A DNA stretch of 11,678 nt, taken from positions 1 to 11,678 of the forward strand of contig CAKZYI010000449.1 of the NCBI GenBank assembly GCA_937884735.1, given 5' to 3'. Numbering within the stretch: the first letter of the stretch is position 1; every line of letters starts with the position of its first letter. A model generated the notes under the pieces. That model had not been told where the DNA came from. It did not search any database and saw only the letters and a program-made list of their open reading frames with translations. Shown piece after piece: positions 1 through 6,045 of the stretch. The position numbers and the translations under genes were made by a program. The stretch is from an uncultured Pleurocapsa sp. (lineage in GTDB: Bacteria; Cyanobacteriota; Cyanobacteriia; Cyanobacteriales; Xenococcaceae).

Positions 1-318
1 ATAAAGCAAGAATGGGAAGATAACAACGATGTTTTGGGAATAGATCTTCAGCCAAAACCTCATTTTGTTGCTTGTTCTTACGAAAATTTAGAAGCATTAA
101 ATCAAAACACTAGAGGGCAGTTGCAAGAAATTTTAGGAATCGTTGATGGTTACGATCCAGAAACAGAAGTTGTTGTTGTTGCTATTGGAGAAGGACAGGT
201 AAAACTAATCAATTTTCAACCAGAATCTACCCCATCTGAATGTTTTTCTGCAACCGATGGTGATGTAGATAAATTGATAGCTACTCTAGAAAATGCTCTG
301 GAAAAATGTATAACCTAG
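1..318 (+). CDS. Conserved cyanobacterial protein, possibly carboxysome chaperone CcmS (5' truncated)
   Basis: The reading frame is open from the first base and ends with TAG at 316-318, leaving 105 visible residues. A TTG at 34 is only an internal codon; the true start lies left of the window. The protein is soluble and acidic with no membrane segment or signal peptide. Visible blocks are VLGIDLQPKPHFVACS, LNQNTRGQLQEILGIVDGYD, and VVAIGEGQVKLINFQPE. From memory this pattern (LGIDL.P.PHFV, then LQEILG..DGY, then IGEGQ.KLI.F.P) resembles the beta-carboxysome assembly chaperone CcmS, a small protein that acts with the shell/scaffold protein CcmK1 during carboxysome formation. I cannot run a search, so this is a suggestion. 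The alternative is an unrelated conserved cyanobacterial protein. The next gene is 106 bp downstream on the same strand. Confidence 0.85.
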   Translation: MKQEWEDNNDVLGIDLQPKPHFVACSYENLEALNQNTRGQLQEILGIVDGYDPETEVVVVAIGEGQVKLINFQPESTPSECFSATDGDVDKLIATLENALEKCIT

Positions 319-424
319 CCAAAAACTAATTCACTAGCAATAAACTATAAGACAATATGTTATTTCTCGATAGATTAATGGGCATATTTTAGATATAAGA
401 ATAAATTTTATAATTTTCTTTTAT

Positions 425-1273
425 ATGTCTAGCTATCATTACCAAAATCAGTTGATTATCGAGCAAAATGTTTCTTCTGTAAGTTTGACCTTACCAGAGA
501 TAAAAACAGATAAAATATTTAACACTCCTATCTGGGCATTTAGTAGCCTAGGCTTGTTTCTTACAACAATCGGCTTGGTCATTTATGGCAGACTAAAGTA
601 CAAGCAGCTAAAAAAAGCGATTCAATACGAACAAACAAAAATATCAAGCTTAGAAAAAAGATTGAACACAGCTTTAGCAACTATTCGCCAATGGGAAGAA
701 AATCCCGATTTAATCAACTCAAGAGACTGTAACCTAGACTATATTAGAATGCGAATGCAAGAACCAGTATTTCGCAATGTATTAGTTAATCAGGCTAAAG
801 TTAAAGTCAAACAGTTTGTCAGCACCGCTATGCGCATTAATCTATCTCAAAATGCTGGTGGTGGTATTGCGAGTAAAAACGGTTTTAATATTAATGAAAC
901 ATTTGACATTACTTATGATAGAGACAGCCAGGGAAAAAGTATTCGTCTAGTACTTTTTCGAATCCAAGTCAAGCTAACCAAGCTACCTACTCAATCTACA
1001 TCTACAACTATTAATCAAATTGTTGAATGTGTAGAAATGTTCCTTAGCCCTACAGAAAGACGCAAAGAATGGAGTTCAAATAGTCAAGGAGCGGATAGAC
1101 GCAACAACAACTGGCTACCTAGCATCCAAGGTCACATCGTGACTATGAGTTGGAATCAAAAAGCAAAACCCACTCCCTTATTGCTTTTAGAGCAGCACAA
1201 TGGCGGTGTAAATGTGAGTTTCCGCACCAAAGTTGCTCGCAGATACCGTACCTTTACCAGTAGAAATGGTTAG
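425..1273 (+). CDS. Membrane-anchored coiled-coil protein of unknown function
   Basis: A 282-residue protein starting at ATG 425; no clear Shine-Dalgarno sequence is seen. A short polar N-terminus (1-35) is followed by one hydrophobic segment at about 36-54, then a charged, heptad-like stretch at about 56-92 that should form a coiled coil. A globular region (about 100-282) follows, with beta-strand-like segments such as SIRLVLFRIQVKLTKL. Basic residues after the membrane segment (GRLKYKQLKK) suggest, by the positive-inside rule, that the C-terminal domain is cytoplasmic. The C-terminal end is also basic (ARRYRTFTSR). I do not recognise the family and see no catalytic motif. It lies between the CcmS-like gene and a holin-like gene on the same strand, with gaps of 106 and 57 bp, so co-transcription is possible but not shown. 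Confidence 0.85.
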   Translation: MSSYHYQNQLIIEQNVSSVSLTLPEIKTDKIFNTPIWAFSSLGLFLTTIGLVIYGRLKYKQLKKAIQYEQTKISSLEKRLNTALATIRQWEENPDLINSRDCNLDYIRMRMQEPVFRNVLVNQAKVKVKQFVSTAMRINLSQNAGGGIASKNGFNINETFDITYDRDSQGKSIRLVLFRIQVKLTKLPTQSTSTTINQIVECVEMFLSPTERRKEWSSNSQGADRRNNNWLPSIQGHIVTMSWNQKAKPTPLLLLEQHNGGVNVSFRTKVARRYRTFTSRNG

Positions 1274-1330
1274 CCAAAATTTATTACTATTTAGATAATT
1301 AAATTTCTAAAGTTTCTAAAGGTAACTAAG

Positions 1331-1690
1331 ATGTTACAATTTTTGCTAACGTGGTTAGCCACCGCTGTTTCTTTGATGATTACCGCTTTTTTTGTCCCAG
1401 GTTTTGCTGTTGTAAGTTTCTCTTCCGCAATTCTGGGTGCAGCTATATTGGGGTTGGTTAATGCAGTTATCAAACCAATATTGATTATATTTACTCTTCC
1501 TCTAACTATTCTAACCTTAGGTCTATTTTTATTAATAGTAAATGCAATTGCCTTGGGTTTAGTTAGCTACTTAACTCCAGGTTTGTTAGTAAGCGGATTT
1601 TTTCCTGCTTTGTTTGGTTCGATAGTGTTAACTATTGTTTCTAGTTTTGTCAATCAAATTTTTGCCACTGTTGAATCACCCAATAAATAG
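1331..1690 (+). CDS. Phage_holin_4_2 / YvlD-family membrane protein
   Basis: A 119-residue, very hydrophobic protein with four predicted membrane helices at about 2-22, 30-51, 53-81 and 88-110. The block NAVIKPI (44-50) followed by TLPLTILTLGLF and a second conserved Asn (VNAIALGL) is the hallmark of the DUF360/phage_holin_4_2 family, found across bacteria and typified by Bacillus YvlD. Despite the family name these are chromosomal inner-membrane proteins of unclear role, and nothing nearby indicates a prophage. The start ATG at 1331 is preceded by AAAGG at 1318-1322, a plausible ribosome-binding site at 8 nt spacing. The gene converges on the minus-strand ycf35 gene, with an intrinsic terminator for the opposite strand in between. 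The family call is firm; the function is unknown. Confidence 0.9.
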   Translation: MLQFLLTWLATAVSLMITAFFVPGFAVVSFSSAILGAAILGLVNAVIKPILIIFTLPLTILTLGLFLLIVNAIALGLVSYLTPGLLVSGFFPALFGSIVLTIVSSFVNQIFATVESPNK

Positions 1691-1718
1691 TCCAAATGCA
1701 TATCACGTTTGCTCCCAC

Positions 1719-1754
1719 AAAAAAGGGTTGACCAAACTTTGTTTAGGCCAACCC
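1719..1754 (-). terminator. Rho-independent terminator of ycf35
   Basis: On the minus strand the arm GGGTTGGCC (complement of 1746-1754) can pair with GGTCAACCC (complement of 1725-1733), a 9-bp stem with one mismatch. Extra AAAC/GTTT pairing is available at the top. Six T residues follow directly (the A run at 1719-1724). It lies 41 bp past the ycf35 stop codon, between two convergent genes. On the plus strand there is no T run, so it should act mainly for the minus strand. Confidence 0.8.
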
Positions 1755-1795
1755 CAATGCTTGGGAACGCGCTTTAACTTAAAATCAAATTCTTG

Positions 1796-2146
1796 TTACT
1801 GAAGAACTAGTTTAACGTTGGCATTCTGCAATCCGCGCTGTTTAACTTCAGATAAAGTTTTATTGACAGCATATTTTTGGTTGATAGAATTGATTAACTC
1901 AGTCTGGTTATGTTTTTTAGCAACACCCCAAAGATCGGCAATCAAATCGAAAGTACCATCGCTATTTTCAGACCAACCCAAATCATATTCGCCTTCTAGA
2001 GTTGCAACGATATCAGCACGAAGTCTTTGACCGTTGTAACCGCGAACATCCGCGTTAGTTTGAACATTGATACCAAGATCGCGAAGAGAATTAACTAGAA
2101 TTGCAGAATCGCTGATTTTGGTGCGTAAAGTACTAAAGTGAGACAT
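1796..2146 (-). CDS. ycf35: Ycf35 / DUF1257 family protein
   Basis: A 116-residue soluble protein that starts MSHFSTLRTKI and carries the family pattern ADVRGYNGQ (33-41), LRADIVATL, EYDLGWSENSDGTFDLIADLWG and a C-terminal QNANVKLVL. This matches the Ycf35/DUF1257 family, conserved in cyanobacteria and in some algal plastid genomes; its biochemical role is not settled. No membrane segment or metal motif is seen. The start is well supported: GGAGGA (complement of 2153-2158) lies 6 nt before the ATG. It is the last gene of the minus-strand block, 138 bp downstream of the Ycf46 gene and followed by an intrinsic terminator. The adjacent Ycf46 partner suggests a shared process, which is an inference. 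Confidence 0.9.
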   Translation of the reverse strand: MSHFSTLRTKISDSAILVNSLRDLGINVQTNADVRGYNGQRLRADIVATLEGEYDLGWSENSDGTFDLIADLWGVAKKHNQTELINSINQKYAVNKTLSEVKQRGLQNANVKLVLQ

Positions 2147-2191
2147 AAGATTTCCTCCAGTAGAAGAGAAGTAAACAACAACTTTAAAATT

Positions 2192-2241
2192 AATAACCGC
2201 TTGAAAACGGATTATTTAGAAAACTGCTAGCGATTGCTAGC
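2192..2241 (-). promoter_or_regulatory. Paired inverted repeats in the ycf46-ycf35 gap
   Basis: Two small inverted repeats lie in the 138-bp gap. One is GCTAGC-GATT-GCTAGC (2226-2241), a 6-bp stem with a 4-base loop; read on the minus strand it is followed within two bases by TTTT (2220-2223). The second pairs 2192-2199 with 2208-2216 (AATAACCG against CGGATTATT, one bulge). They could be a weak terminator or processing site that sets different levels of ycf46 and ycf35. No T run is strong enough to call a definite terminator. Confidence 0.3.
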
Positions 2242-2284
2242 CTTGACCTTTTATGAGTTATTCTAACCCACAAAAGAAAGCTTG

Positions 2285-3796
2285 TTAGAACTCCAGTCGC
2301 TGATATTCAGCAACGGATGCTGAAGCAGGTCTAGCTCTTTGCCTAGCCCAGTCCCTTAAGGCTGTTACCTGTTCAGTCATTGTCCGAGATAGAGGTAGGG
2401 TAGCCTTAATCGCAGCGATAATATCTAACTGCGTAAACTCCCTGTCTTGAGCAAAAGCATCATACATTGCAGCGATAATTGCTTGCTCAATCTCTGCCCC
2501 AGAAAATCCATCAGATACCTTAGTAAGCTGTTCTAAATCGAAACGACTGATTTCCGAACGTCGCTTACCGAGATGTATATTGAAAATATCTTGTCTTTCC
2601 GTAGAGTTAGGAAAATCTACAAAAAATATTTCATCAAATCTTCCTTTTCTCAAAAATTCCCCAGGTAGCCTTTCTACACGATTAGCAGTAGCCATTACAA
2701 ACACTGGGGACTTCTTTTCTTGCATCCAGGTTAAGAAAGAACCAAATATGCGACCAGATGTACCACCATCGGAGTCTCCAGAACCACCGCCACCAGCAAA
2801 AGCCTTGTCTAACTCATCTATAAAAAGAATAGCAGGGGAAATAGACTCAGCCGTCTTGAGTGCATTGCGTAAATTCGCCTCTGAACGACCTACCGTAGAC
2901 CCATCATACACCCTACCCATATCTAACCGCAATAGAGGTAGACCCCATAGACGGGATGTAGTTTTGGCAATCAAAGATTTACCACAGCCAGGAACACCAA
3001 GAATTAACATCCCTTTAGGTTGTGGAAGACCATACTCCCTCGCTCTCTCTGTAAAAGCATTGGAACGCTGGTTTAACCATCTCTTCAGCTCTTCTAACCC
3101 ACCAACAGAGTCAATGGTTTCATCTTCCTCAATATATTCTAATATACCATTCCTACGAATTAACTGCTTTTTCTCAGAAAGGACTATATCAACTTCCTCT
3201 CCAGTTAAACGACCAGCTTTGACCTGCGCTTTGCGGTAGACTTTTTCAGCTTCATCTTTGGTCAACCCTAAAGCAGCCTTTAGTAGCTTTTCTCTAGTCT
3301 CGGTATCCAAACGCTTGGCTTTACTTTGTGCAAGCCTGCTGGAAAGAACGTGATATAGTTCAGTCACGTTGGGTAAAGGGTAATCTAAAACAACAACTTC
3401 TTTTTCCAACTCGATGGGTACAGCTTGCACAGGAGACATCAATATAATTACTTTATCAGAGTCTTTAAAAGATGCGATCGCATCTCGCAGCCATCTTGTT
3501 ATAACAGGACCCTCAATATACTGATGAAGATCTTTAAATATGTATATTCCACCCTCCTTCTGCCTAGTAGTCCATTCTATAGCAGCTTCAGGAGATACAG
3601 TATTGTGCTGAGTCGATTGACGAGGTTGACCGTACTCTACCATTCCCCTCGTCACTGTCCAAACGAATACCCGCTTATATTCAGCATTATCTTTAGCAAT
3701 TTTATTAATTGCTTGTTCAGCCCTTTCTTCCTCTGGCGTAATTAAGTATATTAGGGGGTATTGAGCTTGTACAAGAATATTTAGTTCTTCTTTCAT
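2285..3796 (-). CDS. ycf46: AAA family ATPase, Ycf46
   Basis: A 503-residue protein, normal length for cyanobacterial Ycf46. The N-terminal part (about 1-150) looks like a degenerate RecA/AAA-like fold without a Walker A. A linker (150-220) follows, then one active AAA module. Seen in order: Walker A GVPGCGKS (267-274), a pore-loop-like GRVYDGSTVG (294-303), Walker B ILFIDELD (323-330), a glycine-rich insert (335-346), sensor 1 ATANR (369-373, N372), arginine-finger-type FLRKGRFDE (381-389) and sensor 2 SGAEIEQA (432-439). The single AAA module should form an ATP-driven ring. In Synechocystis the homologue Slr0374 has been linked to photosynthesis and inorganic-carbon use; substrates are unknown. 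AGGG (complement of 3804-3807) offers a modest ribosome-binding site. The RHH-CPEC gene lies 82 bp upstream and ycf35 downstream, all on one strand. Confidence 0.93.
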   Translation of the reverse strand: MKEELNILVQAQYPLIYLITPEEERAEQAINKIAKDNAEYKRVFVWTVTRGMVEYGQPRQSTQHNTVSPEAAIEWTTRQKEGGIYIFKDLHQYIEGPVITRWLRDAIASFKDSDKVIILMSPVQAVPIELEKEVVVLDYPLPNVTELYHVLSSRLAQSKAKRLDTETREKLLKAALGLTKDEAEKVYRKAQVKAGRLTGEEVDIVLSEKKQLIRRNGILEYIEEDETIDSVGGLEELKRWLNQRSNAFTERAREYGLPQPKGMLILGVPGCGKSLIAKTTSRLWGLPLLRLDMGRVYDGSTVGRSEANLRNALKTAESISPAILFIDELDKAFAGGGGSGDSDGGTSGRIFGSFLTWMQEKKSPVFVMATANRVERLPGEFLRKGRFDEIFFVDFPNSTERQDIFNIHLGKRRSEISRFDLEQLTKVSDGFSGAEIEQAIIAAMYDAFAQDREFTQLDIIAAIKATLPLSRTMTEQVTALRDWARQRARPASASVAEYQRLEF

Positions 3797-3878
3797 TTTA
3801 TCGACCCTGCTGAATTTTGAACTCTAATCTTTGAAATCTTTAAAACTAGTCTACGATTGAACTACACAGAAAATGAGC

Positions 3879-4229
3879 TTACAGGCAAGAAACTAGTTCC
3901 TCTTCGTTAGATTCTCCAGAATCTTCTGCCCGTTCACCTATTTTTAGAGAAATATCTTCAGCTATCACAGCAGCTTGACTGTTCATAGATATCAGTTTTC
4001 CATCTTTCTCAACTACAGCTGCGCTGCACTCAGGACAGAAGTGCACCTGATGGGTTTTCCCATGAGTAGAAGCATTCATCTCGTCCACTTTTTCTGGGTA
4101 TTGCATATAAAAAGAGATTGCTTTCTCCACTAAAGCAGACATCGATTCGATATCTACTGCAGCTTTTATCTTTAATCTCCTGTGCAACTCTGGAGGTATA
4201 TATAAAGTTACTTTCTGCTTGCTTTGCAT
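3879..4229 (-). CDS. Ribbon-helix-helix protein with CPEC motif, upstream of ycf46
   Basis: A 116-residue protein. Residues 5-43 (KVTLYIPPELHRRLKIKAAV, then a helix through SALVEKAISFYM) fit a MetJ/Arc-type ribbon-helix-helix fold: a short beta strand, then two helices. Dimers of such proteins usually bind DNA palindromes. The central part has H60, H63, C65 and C68 (HQVHFCPEC), a possible metal or redox site, and a further Cys at 115. The C-terminal part is acidic (SGESNEEEL). The initiating ATG has no clear Shine-Dalgarno. A predicted promoter and a palindrome lie just upstream, and ycf46 follows after 82 bp, suggesting one operon. From memory the Synechocystis ycf46 homologue also sits in a small stress-responsive operon (slr0373-slr0374-slr0376); whether this gene matches slr0373 or slr0376 cannot be decided here. 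DNA binding is inferred from the fold only. Confidence 0.85.
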   Translation of the reverse strand: MQSKQKVTLYIPPELHRRLKIKAAVDIESMSALVEKAISFYMQYPEKVDEMNASTHGKTHQVHFCPECSAAVVEKDGKLISMNSQAAVIAEDISLKIGERAEDSGESNEEELVSCL

Positions 4230-4247
4230 ATCACTAAATTTAATAAT

Positions 4248-4257
4248 TACCCGGGTA
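4248..4257. promoter_or_regulatory. Perfect palindrome, candidate operator of the RHH/ycf46 operon
   Basis: TACCCGGGTA is a perfect 10-bp palindrome and the only GC-rich patch in this intergenic region. It lies just downstream of the predicted -10 element (4265-4270), at or next to the likely transcription start, and 19 bp before the RHH gene. Autoregulation by the adjacent ribbon-helix-helix protein is a reasonable hypothesis; nothing in the sequence proves binding. Confidence 0.4.
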
Positions 4258-4264
4258 TGTATAT

Positions 4265-4294
4265 AATTTACCTAATCTTAATCTCTTCTGTCAA
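4265..4294 (-). promoter_or_regulatory. Predicted sigma-70-type promoter of the RHH-ycf46-ycf35 operon
   Basis: On the minus strand a perfect -35 hexamer TTGACA (complement of 4289-4294) is followed after 18 bp by TAAATT (complement of 4265-4270; 4 of 6 matches to TATAAT). The -35 lies inside an inverted repeat CTGTC-AA-GACAG (4288-4299). A start near 4258 would give a leader of about 29 nt. Confidence 0.5.
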
Positions 4295-4309
4295 GACAGT
4301 ATGCTGGTA

Positions 4310-4331
4310 TGACGTCAATATCTTAATATTG
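4310..4331. repeat. Overlapping inverted repeats between dacB-like and RHH genes
   Basis: TGACGTCA (4310-4317) is a perfect 8-bp palindrome. It overlaps CAATAT-CTTA-ATATTG (4316-4331), a 6-bp stem with a 4-base loop. They lie upstream of the predicted -35 element of the RHH operon and downstream of the carboxypeptidase gene. They may be an upstream regulator site or a weak AT-rich terminator of the carboxypeptidase gene; no clean T run follows on either strand. Confidence 0.3.
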
Positions 4332-4361
4332 CTTAATAAAAACTAAGTGATACAATTTTTT

Positions 4362-5249
4362 CTATCGGCAATTGGTCAAAGTACTTAATTGAAGAACAAT
4401 TTCATCAATTGCTTGAACGATGGGATAGCTAGATTGATTAGTGGGTTGATTAGTAATAATGCTGAAAACAACAACGCCGTATTCAGGGTGATTGATATAA
4501 CCAGATAAAGCTTTTACACCTCTAAGAGTTCCTGTTTTAGCTCTTACAGTACCCTCTGCTGTAGTGTGGCGTAGACGATTTTTGAGAGTACCACTAATTC
4601 CAGCTACAGGAAGAGAAGCAAGAAAAACATCATTTCCTTTGGCATGATACATAGCACGTAAAGTAGATACTAATGTTCTTGGTGTTGCCAAATTATTACG
4701 AGATAGTCCAGAACCATCTTTTAGACGATAGCCTTTGGCATCAATTCCAAGATGGGTTAGTGCTTGTTGAACTGATTGAGAACCACCTAGATATCTTAAT
4801 AAAACATTGGCGTAAGCGTTGTTACTTTTGAGATTAGTGACTTTAATCCAATCGCTAATCGATGTGGAACGAATTTGTCCATTGAGATCTAGCTTTTGCA
4901 ATGCAGCTGCAGTTACCAAGAGTTTGACGTTAGAAGCGGGCACCATGTAGGAGTCTGGATTAAGACTATATATATTGGTACCGCTTAAAGATTGTACGAG
5001 AATAGCCCATTTTCCGTTGCTTATCTCAGGACGCTGAATTATTTCATTAATAGATGGTTCAATTCGATCTGAACAAATTCCTGAATGATCGTCATCTAAA
5101 GTAGGAAACGGAAGTTGAATAGTATCCAAAGCATTGTTTGTATCTATAGAATTGTCTGCCAATAAAGGAAAAGCAGAAAAAAAGCTAGCAAAAGCGAAAA
5201 AAGCAAAAAAGAAAGAAGTGTTGAAAGCTGAAATACGTGCAAACTTCAT
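4362..5249 (-). CDS. Short D-alanyl-D-alanine carboxypeptidase, S13 (PBP4/DacB) type
   Basis: A 295-residue secreted serine peptidase of the penicillin-binding family, expected to trim D-Ala from peptidoglycan stem peptides or cut cross-links in the periplasm. The N-terminus is a signal peptide with an unusually Phe-rich core (FFFAFFAFASFFSAF, 13-27) and a likely cleavage after LLA (about 31). All three active-site motifs are present: SxxK as S106-N-V-K109, SxN as S142-N-N144, and KTG at 238-240. The S13-type DGSGLSR is at 178-184. Typical PBP4 proteins are about 450-480 residues with some 240 residues between SxxK and SxN; here the gap is 36 residues, so the usual inserted domains are absent without a frameshift or stop. 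It is either a natural compact form or an in-frame deletion. Start ATG is at 5249; divergent from the dioxygenase gene. Confidence 0.85.
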   Translation of the reverse strand: MKFARISAFNTSFFFAFFAFASFFSAFPLLADNSIDTNNALDTIQLPFPTLDDDHSGICSDRIEPSINEIIQRPEISNGKWAILVQSLSGTNIYSLNPDSYMVPASNVKLLVTAAALQKLDLNGQIRSTSISDWIKVTNLKSNNAYANVLLRYLGGSQSVQQALTHLGIDAKGYRLKDGSGLSRNNLATPRTLVSTLRAMYHAKGNDVFLASLPVAGISGTLKNRLRHTTAEGTVRAKTGTLRGVKALSGYINHPEYGVVVFSIITNQPTNQSSYPIVQAIDEIVLQLSTLTNCR

Positions 5250-6014
5250 AGACTAATGAATAAAATGGTCAAAATGAAAAACCTTTGTTTAACCACCATT
5301 TCAGGTCTTCAGTAGCTTCATTCAAAAAAACATTAAAAAAATATGGCTGCTAAGAACGTATTGTCTTCAGTCCATAACCCAATATCTAAACTATTTCATA
5401 TTGAACAGGATGAAACTGCTTAGAAGACATAGAGTGCTGTTTGATTTACTTCGTTATTTTAAGTAACTAGAGTAAAATCCTTTGAAGCATATATAAGCTA
5501 TGCTATCCGTCACTATTATGTCTGAATAGCAAACTTGATAAATTTTGTTGTCGTACAAGCCGATCTTTTAAAGAGAGAGCTGATGGTTAAAGCCGAAAAC
5601 TTTCCATCAAGGTTCTAATCGATTGTTACTCTGTTCGTCAAGTCTGATTAAACTATCAAACTCTCTGCCTGAATTCTTTTCTGCACTTAGAGGGATGAAA
5701 CTTAATTTAAATAGTCTAACTACTTTAAATATATATTAAGAAAAATGTAAATGTGCATAATATCTTGCTCTCACTCATAATATATAATACTGTTGGTTAC
5801 AAGTAAATATATTTGAATAAAATGAATTTTGAATAAAATTCAAATCAATGAGGTTTGCAAAGTTTTTATGAAGAGCCTCAGCAAGATTCTAAAGAATATG
5901 TGTATCCAGTATGTAAATTGTTATAAATGTATAGACAAGATTTTTTTTGAAGCCTCTGTAAATAATAAACTTTGATTAGAGTCATTACAAAAAATACCTT
6001 TTCTGGTAAAAACA
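5250..6014. other. AT-rich non-coding region with several inverted repeats
   Basis: About 765 bp with no convincing reading frame on either strand. It must hold the promoters of the divergent carboxypeptidase and dioxygenase genes. Structures seen: AGCATA/TATGCT (5486-5504); a hairpin pairing TGATGG..AAAG with CTTT..CCATCA (5581-5609, 7-base loop, 2-base bulge); and TGAATTTT-GAAT-AAAATTCA (5823-5842, 8-bp stem). A 12-bp direct repeat TTTGAATAAAAT occurs at 5812 and 5828 (period 16). A weak promoter-like pair TTGATT (5972-5977) and TACCTT (5995-6000), 17 bp apart, points toward the dioxygenase. I see no tRNA, terminator-type T run after a stem, or gene remnant. A small RNA is possible but unsupported. 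Confidence 0.6.
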
Positions 6015-6036
6015 TATTCTATTAGCTAATAGAATA
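6015..6036. promoter_or_regulatory. Perfect 22-bp palindrome before the dioxygenase gene
   Basis: The half-site TATTCTATTAG (6015-6025) is followed directly by its exact reverse complement (6026-6036). It ends 9 bp before the ATG at 6046 and overlaps the place where a ribosome-binding site would be. It may be an operator for a dimeric repressor or, in RNA, a hairpin that blocks or positions the ribosome. A chance perfect 22-bp dyad is unlikely even in AT-rich DNA. Confidence 0.7.
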
Positions 6037-6045
6037 CTATTGCAC

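Noticed and set aside
34..318. TTG at 34 as the start of the first gene
   Set aside because: The same frame is open to base 1 and the residues upstream fit the conserved block; the gene is simply cut by the window edge.
1331..1690. Holin-like gene as a sign of a prophage
   Set aside because: The phage_holin_4_2/YvlD family is common on bacterial chromosomes, and no lysin, integrase or structural gene is nearby.
2580..3745. Plus-strand open frames of 219 and 106 codons (2580-3239 and 3425-3745)
   Set aside because: Both lie antisense inside ycf46, whose AAA motifs are intact; the translations have no family features.
5305..5371. GTCTTCAGT repeated at 5305 and 5363
   Set aside because: Two 9-bp copies 58 bp apart without further regular spacing; too short to suggest CRISPR or a mobile-element end.
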